Of a stretch of DNA of 64,000 nucleotides, positions 1 through 11,450 are shown piece after piece. Source of the stretch: Zingiber officinale (taxonomy: Eukaryota > Streptophyta > Magnoliopsida > Zingiberales > Zingiberaceae); NCBI RefSeq assembly GCF_018446385.1, contig NC_056001.1, positions 10,286,672 to 10,350,671 on the forward strand, written 5' to 3'. How positions within the stretch are numbered: position 1 is the stretch's first letter; each line of letters opens with the position of its first letter. A model generated the notes under the pieces. It did not search any database. It was given only the letters and a program-made list of their open reading frames with translations, and was not told the DNA's origin. A program made the translations under genes and the position numbers.

Positions 1-962
1 TTTCTCAATTAAATCATGTCAAGGAAATTAAGGAAATTTTATTGTAATTAAATTTCCTAATTTGCCTAGGCCAAGGAATATAAAAGAAGGGGTGAGGGTG
101 TCTTCACAAGACACAACATCTATTATTCCTCTCCCTCTTTTGTTCCTTGGTGTGGCCGGCCAACCTCTCCCTCTCTTCCTCTTGTGGTGGCCGAACCCTA
201 CCCTTCTATTGGAGCTCTTGTGGTGGCGGATACTACTCGGAGAAGAAGAAGAAGAAGGAGAGAAAGCTAGCATCTCTTAGAGCTTGGTTAGTATTTTGTT
301 TTTCTTCCTTGGTGAAGCTTCCTCTTTGTTGGCCGAACCTAGCTAGGAGGAGAAGAAGGTGATTGGTGGTTTCTCGTCTCGGAAGATCGTTGCCCACACA
401 ACGTCCGAGGTTAGAAGAGGAATACGGTAGAAGATCAAGAGGTTTTTCTACAAGGTACAACTAGTAAATTTTATTTCCGCATCATGCTAGTTATTTATGG
501 AAATAATACCAAATACAAGAGGCTTACGTTCTAGAATTTCGAATATGTTTTTCAAGTTGTGTTCTTTTGTTTCTTTCTTTTCCTTGTGATTTGATTGTTC
601 TCTTTGGTTAACCTAAAGTTATTTTAGGAAATTAAATATTAGCTTTCTATTAAAGGTTTTGTCTAGTCGGTGGTGGTTGCTCCCATATCCAAGAAGGCCA
701 TGTGCCTCGCCACGTCGAACCTTTTATGGAAATTAATATTTAATGGAATTAATAACTTAAGGAGACTTGGGTCGAACGTGTTAAGTTCCAGGAGATCCAA
801 GTCAAAACCTAAAAGAACAAATAGATTAAGTTTTGGATCAAGCGTGTTAAGTTCCGAGCGATCCAAAATTTAATTTAAAAGAACACATGGTAGCTAGGAA
901 AAGGTTCGGACCTTTGTACAAAATTTTTGTACAGTGGAACCTATAGGTTTTAGCAACCAACT
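1..962 (+). repeat. Copia 5' LTR, 3' part only (left window edge)
   Basis: This stretch aligns base for base with 6904-7875, so it is the last 960 bases of a 2.4-kb LTR whose start lies left of the window. It ends in CCAAC next to a primer-binding site at 965. A TATA motif (TATAAAAG) lies near 79, just before the conserved segment, so transcription probably starts close to 110. Small ORFs inside it are chance reading frames. Differences from the right copy are mostly 2-9 base indels. Confidence 0.88.
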
Positions 963-964
963 TT

Positions 965-980
965 TGGTATCGAGCTAGGG
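965..980 (+). other. Primer-binding site of the Copia element
   Basis: TGGTATCGAGCTAGGG directly follows the LTR. It resembles the usual plant Copia site complementary to the 3' end of initiator tRNA-Met (TGGTATCAGAGC) but lacks one A. The same variant recurs at 7878 in the second copy, so the change predates the duplication. Confidence 0.75.
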
Positions 981-1845
981 TTTTGCCTCTGTGTATTTGG
1001 TATTTAGTTTAATTATGCACATGTCATACATAATTCAGGCAGGTTAATAGTAGGATGTGCTAACTTTGTGGATGCAGGATCCAACTATTATGGGTTTTAG
1101 TTAATTATGTGTGTGATTGGACCCTTGGACATGTCAAGGGCACTTTATATGCGTGTGCATGATTGTATTAAAATACAGGAGGTATTTAGTTTTATTAGGA
1201 TTTTATTTTGATCTAGATACATGTACATTCCTTTTATGGAATATAGGATCAAAATGTAAAATTCTATTTATGTCATGGATCGAATCTTGCAAAGCGTGGA
1301 ACCTTCTAAGGACCAGAGGCGCAGTGGAACAAGGATGGATGCGACACTAGACCCGGTGGCGGTGGCCAAATATGGCAGCAGCTTGGGATGACAACACACG
1401 GAGGACAACTAGAGATAAAAGCCATAATAGTTGAAAATTAGATTTTCTATTTATTGCTTTTATATTGTCTTTGTGTGCATGTTAGTATACATGACTAGTA
1501 GGCTAGCATAGTTAAAATTCCTCGTTTATAAATAACTAAGTGGGAGAGGATTTTTAAATAAATCCCATGGTCTCCATTACTGGTTTGTAAGTGATGCAAA
1601 CAAGCTTGCGCGTTGGCTCGAGTGCCTTCCTCCATAACGGATGAGCTTGTTTGTGGATCACTAGAACAGACTTCCATTTTGGATGACTATAGGAAGTTAA
1701 TTAGAGCGTGTGATCTTCCCCAACGGAAGGGCATAATCTTATTAATGGACTTAGTGTCAAGTAATGGTATACACTTAGACACATCTAATAGTATCCTCCC
1801 CATGGTCATTGCTATTATTTGTGTGACCAAATGAAACCAACTATT

Positions 1846-2295
1846 AATTTGTCATAAAACTAGGTTGACAAGATAATAAAATTAAAGGGTTAAAACCCTC
1901 TTACAAATGATTGATTTTGTATCGTCCACACTAACGTGGCATACAAAATTAACGATGTTTGAGATAATTTTATTTGTCATAAAGATACATTGACAAGATA
2001 GTTAATGGGTAAAACCCTCCTTTTACAAATGTTGAATTTGTATACGTCCACACTAACGTGGCATGCAAAATTCACGGTGTTTGAGGTGTTGGTGAATTTA
2101 AATAATATTGTTTGAGGAATCAATATTTTATTTTAAATTCAAAGAGTTTTGACCAAATATTTGATCAAAGACAGATCAACTATTAATTTTATTCGTCATA
2201 AAGTAAAGTTGACGAGATAATAAAATTAATGAATAAAATCTCTTCTTCGATTTTGTATACACAAAATTCATGGAGATTTTAAGGAGTTGATCTTG
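1846..2295 (+). repeat. Imperfect tandem repeats in the Copia leader
   Basis: Three units of roughly 110-120 bases start near 1846, 1972 and 2192. Each has a GTCATAAA..TTGACAAGATA start, a run resembling TAAAACCCTC and a TTTTGTAT block. The first two share a CCACACTAACGTGG inverted repeat about 121 bases apart, and the third is more degraded. No coding frame crosses them. Confidence 0.7.
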
Positions 2296-2639
2296 ACCAA
2301 ATACTTTTGTGATTCTTAGGATGTTTGTCAATCCCTAGTAGTCATACTATAGAAAAAGACTTATTAGTCCCAATTGTAATGATTGGAAATAGGACTTGGA
2401 CATTAAGGTAGACTGTCTTCTTAGAACTAAGAACAATTTAGATGTATTTAATTCATTAGTTGAAACATGTCTAGTGGTGTTATCTACCAGAACCTGGAGT
2501 GTAGATACAAGATGCCATTAATCATGTCTGCAATTCAGGGTTCCAGGAAACCCGACAACTAAATGAAAGGTAAATCACCGTCCACATGAGCACTACTGTA
2601 AAAGTGGTAGTTGTTGCAGTGGGAGATGTTTATCCTTTG

Positions 2640-5440
2640 ATAAGAATAAAATATGGATTTTAAGTAATTGTCTTTACGTACCAAGTTTAGAAAGAACCTG
2701 ATTTCAGTTTCTAAACTATTATAGATATTGTGTCTATTTTGATAACAAAGTTGTTATCAAGAAAAATAGGAAAGTTATCTATTCTGGTATGATGGTTGAC
2801 AATTTATAATCCAATAACTCCCACGATGCAACAAATGGAAATTAGTAACACATCTTCTAATTTTAAGAGAAAGCAACCTTCGGAAATGAACCAATTATAT
2901 CTTTGACATATAAAGCTAGGTTATACTTGAGTAGGATTCATTGGTAGCTGATGAACTTTTGGGTTCATTGGTAGTGGAAATCTTTCCAACCTGCGAGTCT
3001 TACTTGGAAGAAAAATAACCAAGAAGCTTTTAAGTCCAAGGGGTATGGAGTCAAAGATATGTTGAAATCGGTTCATTCTGATTTGTGTGATCCTATGACT
3101 ATCCAGTCAAGAGGTAGTATTGAATATTTTGTCTAATTTATAGACAACTATTCAAGATACAAATAAATTTACTTAATGTACCGCAAGACTAAGTACTTTG
3201 ATTAGTTCAAAGAGTACAAGGTTGATGTGGAGGAATAAAGTAAAAAGTCACTATGGAAGATCGTAGTGGCAAGTACCTCTTGAGAGATTTTAGGAGTCAC
3301 TTATCAGAAGTTGATTTCAATCCCAACTAACTGCATCTGGTACACCCCAACAGAATGGTGTAGTAGAAAGAAGGTAAAGAACTCTTATGGAATAATTAGA
3401 TAGATGATGAGTTATTCAAAAAATTACCAAATTTGTTTTAAGGATAAACTCTGAAAATGAAAGTGAACATAGTGTCTTCCAAGTCATAACTCTCTACTCA
3501 TATAGAATTGCTGAATAGGCGTAAGCCTATTTTGAAGCATATTCGGATTCAGGTAATCCAACATATATGTTAAAAAGAGATAATGATAAGTTGGATAGGA
3601 GTTCACTTGTTTGTAAGTTATCCTAGATAAACAAAAGTAGGTTTATAGTCTTAAAAATCAGAAGGTCATTGATAACATCAATGACGGATTTTTAGAAAAG
3701 GACTATATAATGAACCACGTGCTCATAAGTAAATTTGTTCTTAAGAAAATAATAAAAGACATGTCTAATCTAGTACCAACTGTACAAGATGAGATACCAC
3801 AAGAAAACTGCAACACGTATCACAAATGATACACAATTGCAGAAAATGTCTTGTCGTAGTGGGAGGGTTGTTAAGCAACCTTAAAAGATTCATGTTTTGG
3901 GAGAGTTTTTGAACTCGATCCCTGAAGGACATGAACCTGATCTCCGGACATATGACGAAGCACTCCAAGATAAATATGAAGCATCTTGGCATAGAGTAAT
4001 GAATAATAGAATTAGAATATATGTATTCTAATAAAATCTAGAAGCTTGTAGAACCACCAAGTGGTGTAAAAGCCTTTGGGTGTAAAAGGTCTATAATAGA
4101 AAAAGAGGGATAGACAGGAAGGTAGAAACTTTCAAAGCAAGGCTTGATGAAAAAGGAAACCTTTTTCACTGGTAGCCATGCTTAAGTCTATCCGGATTCT
4201 TTTATCTATTTGGCAAGTGGATGTCAAGACAGCATTCCTTAATGGAAGTCTTGAAGAAAGCATCCATATAAAGCAACCAGAAGGGTTCATTGCAAAGTGC
4301 TAAGAGCATCTTGTGTGCAAGCTCAATCAGTCTATGGACTGATACAAAACTTCAAGGTCTTGGAACATCCAGTTTATCAAAGTAATCCACACCTATGGAT
4401 TTATTGAGTAAACGGATAAAGTTTTGTGTATACAAAAGATGTGATGGAAACGTGGTGGTATTTCTTGTACTATACGTAGATAACATTTTTGGTAGTTGGA
4501 AACAATATCAAAATGTTGTCAGAAGTAGGGGTATGGTTGTCCAAATAATTCGATATAAAGGACTTGGGAGAATGTATATATTTTTAAGATCAAAGTAATA
4601 AGGGATCACAAGAAAAAATATATTTATTCCAAGCTTGATACATCGAAAAAATCCTTGCTCGTTTTAAGCATGCAAAACTCCTCAAAAGGTTTCTTACTTT
4701 TTAAGCATGGAGTGTCTTTATCTAAAGAGATGTCTCCGATGACATTAAAGGAGATTGAGGACATGTAGGCAGTTCTTTATGCTTCGGCAGTTAGACAACC
4801 TAATGTATGCTATGCACGAGATCAGAAATCTGTTTTGCTAAGAGCATAGTTAGCAAATATCAAAGTAACCCTAGACAAGGACATTGGACTGCAGTAAAGT
4901 ATATATTAAAGTACCTTAGAGGCACTAAAGATTATATGCTAGCTTACAAGGCAGTTAATTTGGTTCCTATGGGTTGTATGGATTTTGACCTCCAATCGGA
5001 TAGGGACAATAATAAGTCAACCTCAGGGTTTTTGTGTTTATTTTAGGAGGTAAAGTCATAACTATGGAAGAGTGATAAGCATAGGTGTTTTTCTGGACTC
5101 CACCATAGAAGCTTAGTATATGGCAAGCCTCTGAGGTAGCCATTAAAAGCTGTATGACTCAATAACCTCAAGATAGACTTAGATATGATTTCTGGTTTGT
5201 CCAAAGATTATTACAATTTATTGTAATAATGTTGGTGCGAGCAAACTCGAAGAAACCATAAGTCTATAAGGCAAGTAAACACAATAGAGCAAGTACCACC
5301 CAATCAGAAATCGTATAAACGAGGAGAAGTTGTTGCCGCCTAGATTGCATCGGTGATGACCTATTGATCCTTCCACTGAGGTCCTTAAGGCAAGAGCTTT
5401 TGATGGGCATGTTGAAGGGTTAGGAATCAGATGTATGGCG
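2640..5440 (+). pseudogene. Copia pol pseudogene (protease, integrase, RT, RNase H)
   Basis: Readable pieces, in order: a protease tail and linker near 2660-2720 (…RKNLISVSKL); an integrase start near 3065-3160 (HSDLCDPM and FIDNYSRY); an RT start near 4205-4250 (WQVDVKTAFLNG); the RT catalytic box near 4465-4485, read as LYVDNI where active elements have YVDD; and RNase H pieces at 4807-5046 (ICFA…SKYQSN…GHWTAVKYILKYLRGTKDYML) and near 5117 (AEYMASE). In-frame stops and shifts separate all of them. A normal Copia polyprotein is one frame of over 1,300 codons, so this is a dead copy that could only be mobilised in trans. Confidence 0.85.
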
Positions 5441-5470
5441 CAGATATAGCGACTTAGTCTTTTAGTATAA

Positions 5471-5479
5471 GTGGGAGAT
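5471..5479 (+). other. Polypurine tract of the Copia element
   Basis: GTGGGAGAT immediately precedes the LTR start TGTTGG at 5480. This is the expected position and composition for plus-strand primer formation. Confidence 0.7.
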
Positions 5480-7875
5480 TGTTGGAGTGTATACTAAAAG
5501 CCTAGCTTTTGGTATAAACATTTATCTAGAAATAAGAATCACATTGGTCGAATGTCTACATTTATGATAAATGTAGTTGTTCAATTAATTTATATTGTAG
5601 ATGACATGGTGTGTGGTGTCACACACAGAAGATCATGTTATCAGTAGCTTATAAATTATAAACAGAAGCTCACGACCATGATGGAAAGGAACAAATCATT
5701 GGAAGGTCGTAGTGTAATTAGGTATTAGATTATCTTGACTATATAATTACACTAGTACACTCAGAGTGTATTGAGTAGGATCATTTGAGGTCGTTTCTTT
5801 TATACTGACTTTATAAAGAAACAAAGACCTCGGTTATTATGGAAGTGTGTGCTCTTAATCCTAATGTAATAACAAGCACATATATTTGATATTTATTTCT
5901 TTAATTTATCAATGGGTGAGATTTAGTTCGTTGAATCAATAAACCCGATAAGTTGGGAAATGGTATCACTTATAGTGTGTGTTGTTGATTATAGAAGGAA
6001 ACGTGTCCTAGAGATACTAGGTTGATAATGTCCTCAAGAGGAGCTCATAAAGATTGTCATGTTAAACCCTGCGGTGGACTTAGTCCGACATGATAATAAG
6101 GTTGAGTGGTACTACTCTTGGACTTAGATATTAATTAAATGAGTTGTCAGTAACTCACTTAATTAGTGGACATTTGATATCTTAAACACGGGAGACTAAC
6201 ACACTCATAATAAGAAGGAGCCCAAAATGTAATTTGGGATTGGTGCGGTAGTTCAATGATAATTCTCTAGTGGAATGAATTATCATTGATAAAATTAAGT
6301 TGTGTGTTAAGGCGAACACGGGATGTAATTTTATCGGAGACCAAAACCAATTCCTCCTCTCGGTCCCTATCGTAGCCTCTTATTTGTAGAAGTTTTATAC
6401 CCACCTATACCCACCTTCTATACCCACTAATAAGGGGCCGGCCAAGCTAGCTTGGGAACCAAGCTAGGGCCGGCCTAGGTATATTATTGGGTGCCCCCTA
6501 GCTTGAACCCAAGCTAGTGGGGCCGGCCAAATTAAATTAAAAAGGGATTTTAATTTTAGTTTTTATTATGTGGAAGAAATAATTTTTTAAAGAGAATTAA
6601 AATTAAAATATCTCTCTTGTAAAAGATCTACAAAAGATTAAAGAAAGAGATTAGATCTCTTTCCTTATTTGTAGATTGATGAATTATTTTATTTTTTCTT
6701 TAAAAATTATCCACATGTTGATAAAATTAAAATTATAGAAATTTCCTTTATCAACCATGAAGAGATTTTTAAAGAGAAATTTTATTTTTAAAATTTCCGG
6801 AAACAAATTAGGAAGTTTTAATTTGTTGATTAAAACTTGTCTAATTTATTTCCTCTAGAAGTGGCCGGCCATTAGAGATTAAATTGGGAAATTTTATTTA
6901 ATTTTTCTCAATTAAATCATGTCAAGGAAATTAAGGAAATTTTATTATAATTAAATTTCCTAATTTGCCTAGGCCAAGGAATATAAAAGAAGGGGTGAGG
7001 GTGCCTTCACAAGACACAACATCTATTATTCCTCTCCCTCTTTTGTTCCTTGGTGTGGCCGGCCAACCTCTCCCTCTCTTCCTCTTGTGGTGGCCGAACC
7101 CTACCCTTCTATTGGAGCTCTTGTGGTGGCCGGATACTACTCGGAGAAGAAGAAGAAGGAGAGAAAGCTAGCATCTCTTAGAGCTTGGTTAGTATTTTGT
7201 TTTTCTTCCTTGGTGAAGCTTCCTCTTTGTTGGCCGAACCTAGCTAGGAGGAGAAGAAGGTGATTGGTGGTTTCTCGTCTCGGAAGATCGTTGCCCACAC
7301 AACGTCCGAGGTTAGATGAGGAATACGGTAGAAGATCAAGAGGTTTTTCTACAAGGTATAACTAGTAAATTTTATTTCCGCATCATGCTAGTTATTTATG
7401 GAAATAATACTAAATACAAGAGGCTTACGTTCTAGAATTTCGAATATGTTTTTCAAGTTGTGTTCTTTTGTTTCTTTCTTTTCCTTGTGATTTGATTGTT
7501 CTCTTTGGTTAACCTAAAGTTATTTTAGGAAATTAAATATTAGCTTTCTATTAAAGGTTTTGTCTAGTCGGTGGTGGTTGCTCCCATATCCAAGAAGGCC
7601 ATGTGCCTCGCCACGTCAGATCTGGGAACCTTTATGGAAATTAATATTTAATGGAATTAATAACTTAAGGAGACTTGGGTCGAACGTGTTAAGTTCCGCA
7701 GAGATCCAAGTCAAAACCTAAAGAACAAATAGATTAAGTTTTGGATCAAACGTGTTAAGTTCAAGCAGCGATCCAAAATTTAATTTAAAAGAACACATGG
7801 TAGCTAGAAAAGGTTTAGACCTTTGTACAAAATTTTTATGCAGTGGAACCTATAGGTTTTCAGTAGCAACCAACA
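5480..7875 (+). repeat. Copia LTR, complete copy (2396 bp)
   Basis: The LTR starts TGTTGG and ends CCAACA, a six-base inverted terminal repeat typical of Copia. It follows a purine tract and is itself followed by a primer-binding site at 7878, so it is joined to internal sequence on both sides. It holds a TATA motif near 6980. A 1-kb A/T-rich middle carries several GGCCGGCC sites. It is 10 bp longer over the shared part than the left copy. Confidence 0.9.
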
Positions 7876-8660
7876 ATTGGTATCGAGCTAGGGTTTTGCC
7901 TCGTATTTGGTATTTAGTTTAATTATGCATGTCATACATAATTTAGGCGGGATAATAGTAGGATGTGCTAACTTTGTGGATGCGGAATCCAACTATTATG
8001 GCTTTTAGTTAATTATGTGTGTGATTGGACCTTGGACATGTCAAGGGCAATTTATATGTGTGTGCATGATTGTATTAAAATATAGCAGAGGCTGTATTTA
8101 GTTTTATTAGGATTTTATTTTTGATCTAGATACATGTACATTCCTTTTATGGAATATAGGATCAAAATGTAAAATTCTATTTATGTCATGGATCGAATCT
8201 TGCAAAGCGTGGAACCTTCTAAGGACCAGAGGCGCAGCGGAACTAGTAGCAAGATGGATGCGACAGCTAGACCCGGTGGCGGTGGCCAAATATGGCAGCA
8301 GCTTGGGATGACAACACACGGAGGACAACTAGAGATAAAAGCCATAATAGTTGAAAATTAGATTTTCTATTTATTGCTTTTATATTGTGCTGTGTGTGCA
8401 TGTTAGTATACATGACTAGTAGGCTAGCATAGTTAAAATTCCTCGTTTATAAATAACTAAGTGGGAGAGGGATTTTTAAATAAATCCCATGGTCTCCATT
8501 ACTGGTTTGTAAGCGATGCAAACAAGCTTGCGCGTTGGCTCTGAGTGCCTTCCTCCATAACGGATGAGCTTGTTTGTGGATCACTAGAACAGACTTCCAT
8601 TTTTGGATGACTATAGGAAGTTAATTAAGAGCGTGTGATCTTCCCCAACGGAAGGGGCAT
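7876..8660 (+). mobile_element. Second, truncated Copia internal region
   Basis: The sequence repeats 963-1740, beginning with the primer-binding site, then stops abruptly at 8660 after GGGCAT, where the left copy runs on into its leader. The result is LTR, internal, LTR, internal, as expected from unequal recombination between LTRs or from a tandem copy. What follows is a different element in the opposite orientation. Confidence 0.85.
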
Positions 8661-9762
8661 CTGATCGGTCACCAGATCGATCAGATACACAAACATATCG
8701 CTGGATCGGTCTACAGACCGATCCAGAGCTTGGTTTTTGCCCAAACCAAGTGCCAAACCTTCCAAACCAATATCCGGTCAACTTTGACCTATTGGTACAT
8801 CATGCTTAGCATCCGGTCACTCCCTTGACCTGCTAAGACTCCCCACCAAGTGTCCGGTCAATCCCTTTGACCCACTTGGACTTTCCTCTTCGTGCCAAGT
8901 ATCCGGTCACTCCTATGACCTACTTGGACTTCCCATCACCAGATGTCCGATTACCCTTGATCCATCTGGATTTTCCCTTGCCCGGCTTCACTCACCAGGA
9001 CTTTCACCTAGCTTCACTCACTAGGATTTTCACACTGCCTAACATCCCAGTTAGGACTTTCTCACTGCCTGGCTTCACTCACCAGGACTTTCCAACTGCC
9101 TAACATCCCAGTTAGGACTTTCCCACTGCCTGGCTTCACTCACCAGGACTTTCCACACTGCCTAACATCCCAGTTAGGACTTTCCCACTGCCTGGCTTCA
9201 CTCACCAGGACTTTCCAACTGCCTAACATCCCAGTTAGGACTTTCCCTCGTGCCAAGCTCCCTGCTTGGACTTCTCCGTGCCAAGTCTCCATACTTGGAC
9301 TTTTCCAGTGCCAAGTCTCCATACTTGGACTTTTCCAGTGCCAAGTCTCCATACTTGGACTTTTCGCGTGCCAAGCTCCCTGCTTGGACTTTTCCAGTGC
9401 CAAGTCTCCATACTTGGACTTTTCCAGTGCCAAGCTCCCTGCTTAGACTTTTCCGTTGCCAAGTCTCCATACTTGGACTTTTCGCATGCCAAGCTCCCTG
9501 CTTGGACTTTTCCCGAATCAGGTCAACCAGGTCAACCTTGACCTAAGGTTGCACCTACAATCTCCCAAACACCTATTCTTGTCAAACATCAAGAATACAA
9601 CTCTCTCACGAGTGTCAAACATCAACATGCAACTCAACTAGGTCAACCTTGACCTAAGGTTGCACCGACAATCTTCCCAAGTCAAACATCAAAATACAAC
9701 TCGAGTCAAGTCACCTCGAGTCGGGTCAACCAGGTCAACCTTGACCTAAGGTTGCACCAACA
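8661..9762 (-). repeat. Truncated LTR of a hairpin-array element
   Basis: Read on the minus strand it starts TGTTGGTGC at 9762 and matches the LTRs at 34503-36196 and 40433-42114 in style and in part in sequence: GATCGATC palindromes, then CCGGTCA..TTGACC units, then short CCTGG/CCAGG units. The far end is cut at 8661 by the Copia fragment. On the right it abuts SIRE-type RT sequence, so it was the 5' LTR of an element inserted into that RT on the minus strand; the rest is missing. Confidence 0.75.
8760..9520. repeat. Hairpin-unit array with varying arms
   Basis: About 25 short units follow one another. Their arms include CCAAGTG/CACTTGG, CCTGG/CCAGG, CCTAG/CTAGG, CCTAAC/GTTAGG, CCAAGC/GCTTGG and CCAAGT/ACTTGG. 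Nearly every unit is closed by ACTTTC or ACTTTT. The arms change from unit to unit yet still pair within each unit. A perfect 12-base-arm palindrome lies at 8701-8726. Overlapping repetitive reading frames here are by-products. Confidence 0.85.
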
Positions 9763-10485
9763 AGCTATGCATCCCATAAAGGATTTAAACTTTATCAAAT
9801 GGATCTAAAATCCACCTTTTTAAATGGGCTAATAAAAGAGAAAGTTTATGTTGGTCAACCACCTAGGTTTGAGAGTTTAGATCATCCTGACCATGTATTT
9901 AAACTTAAGAATGCCTTATATGGTCTTAAATAAGTACCTAGGGTATGGTATGAAAGGTTAGCCTCTTACCTAATTTCTAAAGGGTTCAACGAAGAACAAA
10001 TTGACCCAACTCTATTTGTCAAATCAATCAACCAAGATATTTTTATAGCTCAAGTATATGTAGATAATATAATCTTTGGGTCAACCAATTCAGAATTTTT
10101 ACAAGAATTTATTACCCTAATGGAACAAGAATTTGAAATGAGCTTAGTAGGTAAACTAACTTACTTTTTAGGGTTACAAATTAAACAAACGAATGAAGGC
10201 AATTACATTTATCAACAAAAATATATTAAAGAATTACTTAAAAAATTTGAAATAGAAAATACTAAAGAAATAAAGACACATATGGCAAATAACACAATCT
10301 TATATTATGACCCAAATGAAAAATCAGTTGACCTAAAATACTATAGGACATAGGTAGCCTTCTATACTTAACTGTAAGTCGACCTAGTATTTTATTTGTA
10401 GTTAGTATGTGTGTTAGATACCAAACTTGTGCTAAAGAATCACATTTGACTAACGTCAAAAGAATTTTTAGATATCTCAAAGGAA
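9763..10485 (+). pseudogene. SIRE-type Copia reverse transcriptase fragment
   Basis: The translation begins inside RT ([14 protein letters not shown]) and continues through [21 protein letters not shown] near 10060 (the YVDD box with N in place of the second D), and LTYFLGLQIKQ. It has an in-frame stop near 9930 and another at 10351. The 5' half of the polyprotein, with gag, protease and integrase, is absent because the frame starts at a junction with a foreign LTR. The frame resumes at 14477 after an insertion. SIRE assignment rests on RT wording and on the purine tract and LTR at 18135-18149. Confidence 0.82.
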
Positions 10486-10490
10486 CATTA

Positions 10491-11436
10491 TGTTGGTCCC
10501 TTTGGAGGTCGGCAAGAGGGGAGGGGTGAATTGCCCTACAAAAAGAAAAACAAACCTTTCTCGGATATTCAACTAATTTAAAAGAACTTGTAATAAAAAA
10601 TAAAGAGACTAATAAAATGCAAATCAGACACAGAGGTTTACTTGGTTTGCAATCAGGGGATTGCTAATCCAAGGAAAGTAAGTGCACTATCTGATGATCT
10701 CCTTCGGGCGGAGTAGCCTCTTTACAGCGTTGACAGCACAAATAAAAAGAACGGAAATGAAAGCACAAAGAAAACTGATTACAAGTGAGTTCAAAGATCT
10801 GTGCAAACCAGTTCTATATTTATAGCACTGGTCGGGGTGCCCCGAAGGGTTCTGGGCGCCCTGGGGGGGATAAAATTTTATCCCCAACGTTCAGATTGCG
10901 ATAAGCTTCGATCCAGTCAAAATCTTCACTCCGGGCGCCCGGAAGGGTTCCGGGCGCCCCGGGCTGCTCCGGGCGCCCCGAGCTGCTCCAGGTGCTCGGA
11001 ATGGTTCCGGGCGCCCCGAGCCCTAAAGTCAACAGAAGTTGACTTTTTCCGTTCGCGACTTCTGCTCCGGTTCAGCACGTCTCGGTCTGGGTCTTTCGTT
11101 CTGGCTCCGCTAGCTTGGGTGATCTCGGCCATCCGGAATAGGGCTCACCCAAACCCAAATTCCGGCCTTCTCCTCGAGCAGCCTTCCTCCCCGGTTTCTC
11201 GTCCCTCGAACGCCGTGCACGTTCTTCTCGTCCACCGGTGTACTCTTCCGCGGTCAACTCGTCCCTCGGACGCATCGAGCCCGTCGGCTCTCTCCCCGTG
11301 CCTCCTTCTCGCTAGTCGCGTCTTTCGCTCGACTTCCTGTGTTCCTAAGCTCCTGCACACTTAGACACAAGGGTTAGACAACGCAGGACCTAACTTAGCT
11401 TGTTTGATCACATCAAAACACCTTGGGGTTCCAACA
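10491..11436 (-). repeat. 3' LTR of the gag-only element
   Basis: It runs TGTTGGTCCC to CCAACA. Inside are CGGGCGCCCG-type palindromes near 10931-11010 and GGGGATAAAATTTTATCCCC near 10866, a perfect 20-base palindrome. A 187-codon plus-strand frame at 10801-11364 falls in this G/C-rich repeat and has no family resemblance. Confidence 0.85.
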
Positions 11437-11450
11437 ATCTCCCCCTTTTT
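11437..11450 (-). other. Polypurine tract of the gag-only element
   Basis: On the minus strand the sequence reads AAAAAGGGGGAGAT directly before the LTR start TGTTGG. This is the characteristic purine tract of SIRE-type Copia elements, and it recurs at 36197. Confidence 0.8.

Larger units (their letters stand above)
963..5479 (+). mobile_element. Internal region of a decayed Ty1/copia retrotransposon
   Basis: The region lies between two copies of one LTR and carries Copia domains in the order protease, integrase, reverse transcriptase, RNase H on the plus strand, ended by a purine tract at 5471. The first 1.7 kb after the primer site is non-coding leader and tandem repeat; no gag frame survives. 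Stop codons and frameshifts occur in every domain, so the element cannot encode its own proteins. Domain order places it in Copia rather than Gypsy. The closest lineage is probably Tork/Tnt1-like, judged from RT and RNase H wording only. Confidence 0.85.

Noticed and set aside
8661-9520. CRISPR-like array
   Set aside because: Units have no unique spacers, lie in a plant LTR and vary in the arms instead.
9140-9546. Overlapping repetitive frames with QVSILGLF-like or KSKYGDL-like repeats on both strands
   Set aside because: They are translations of the hairpin array; unit lengths keep several frames open at once.
10801-11364. 187-codon plus-strand open frame
   Set aside because: It lies in a G/C-rich LTR on the strand opposite the element, has no family resemblance and mirrors repeat structure.
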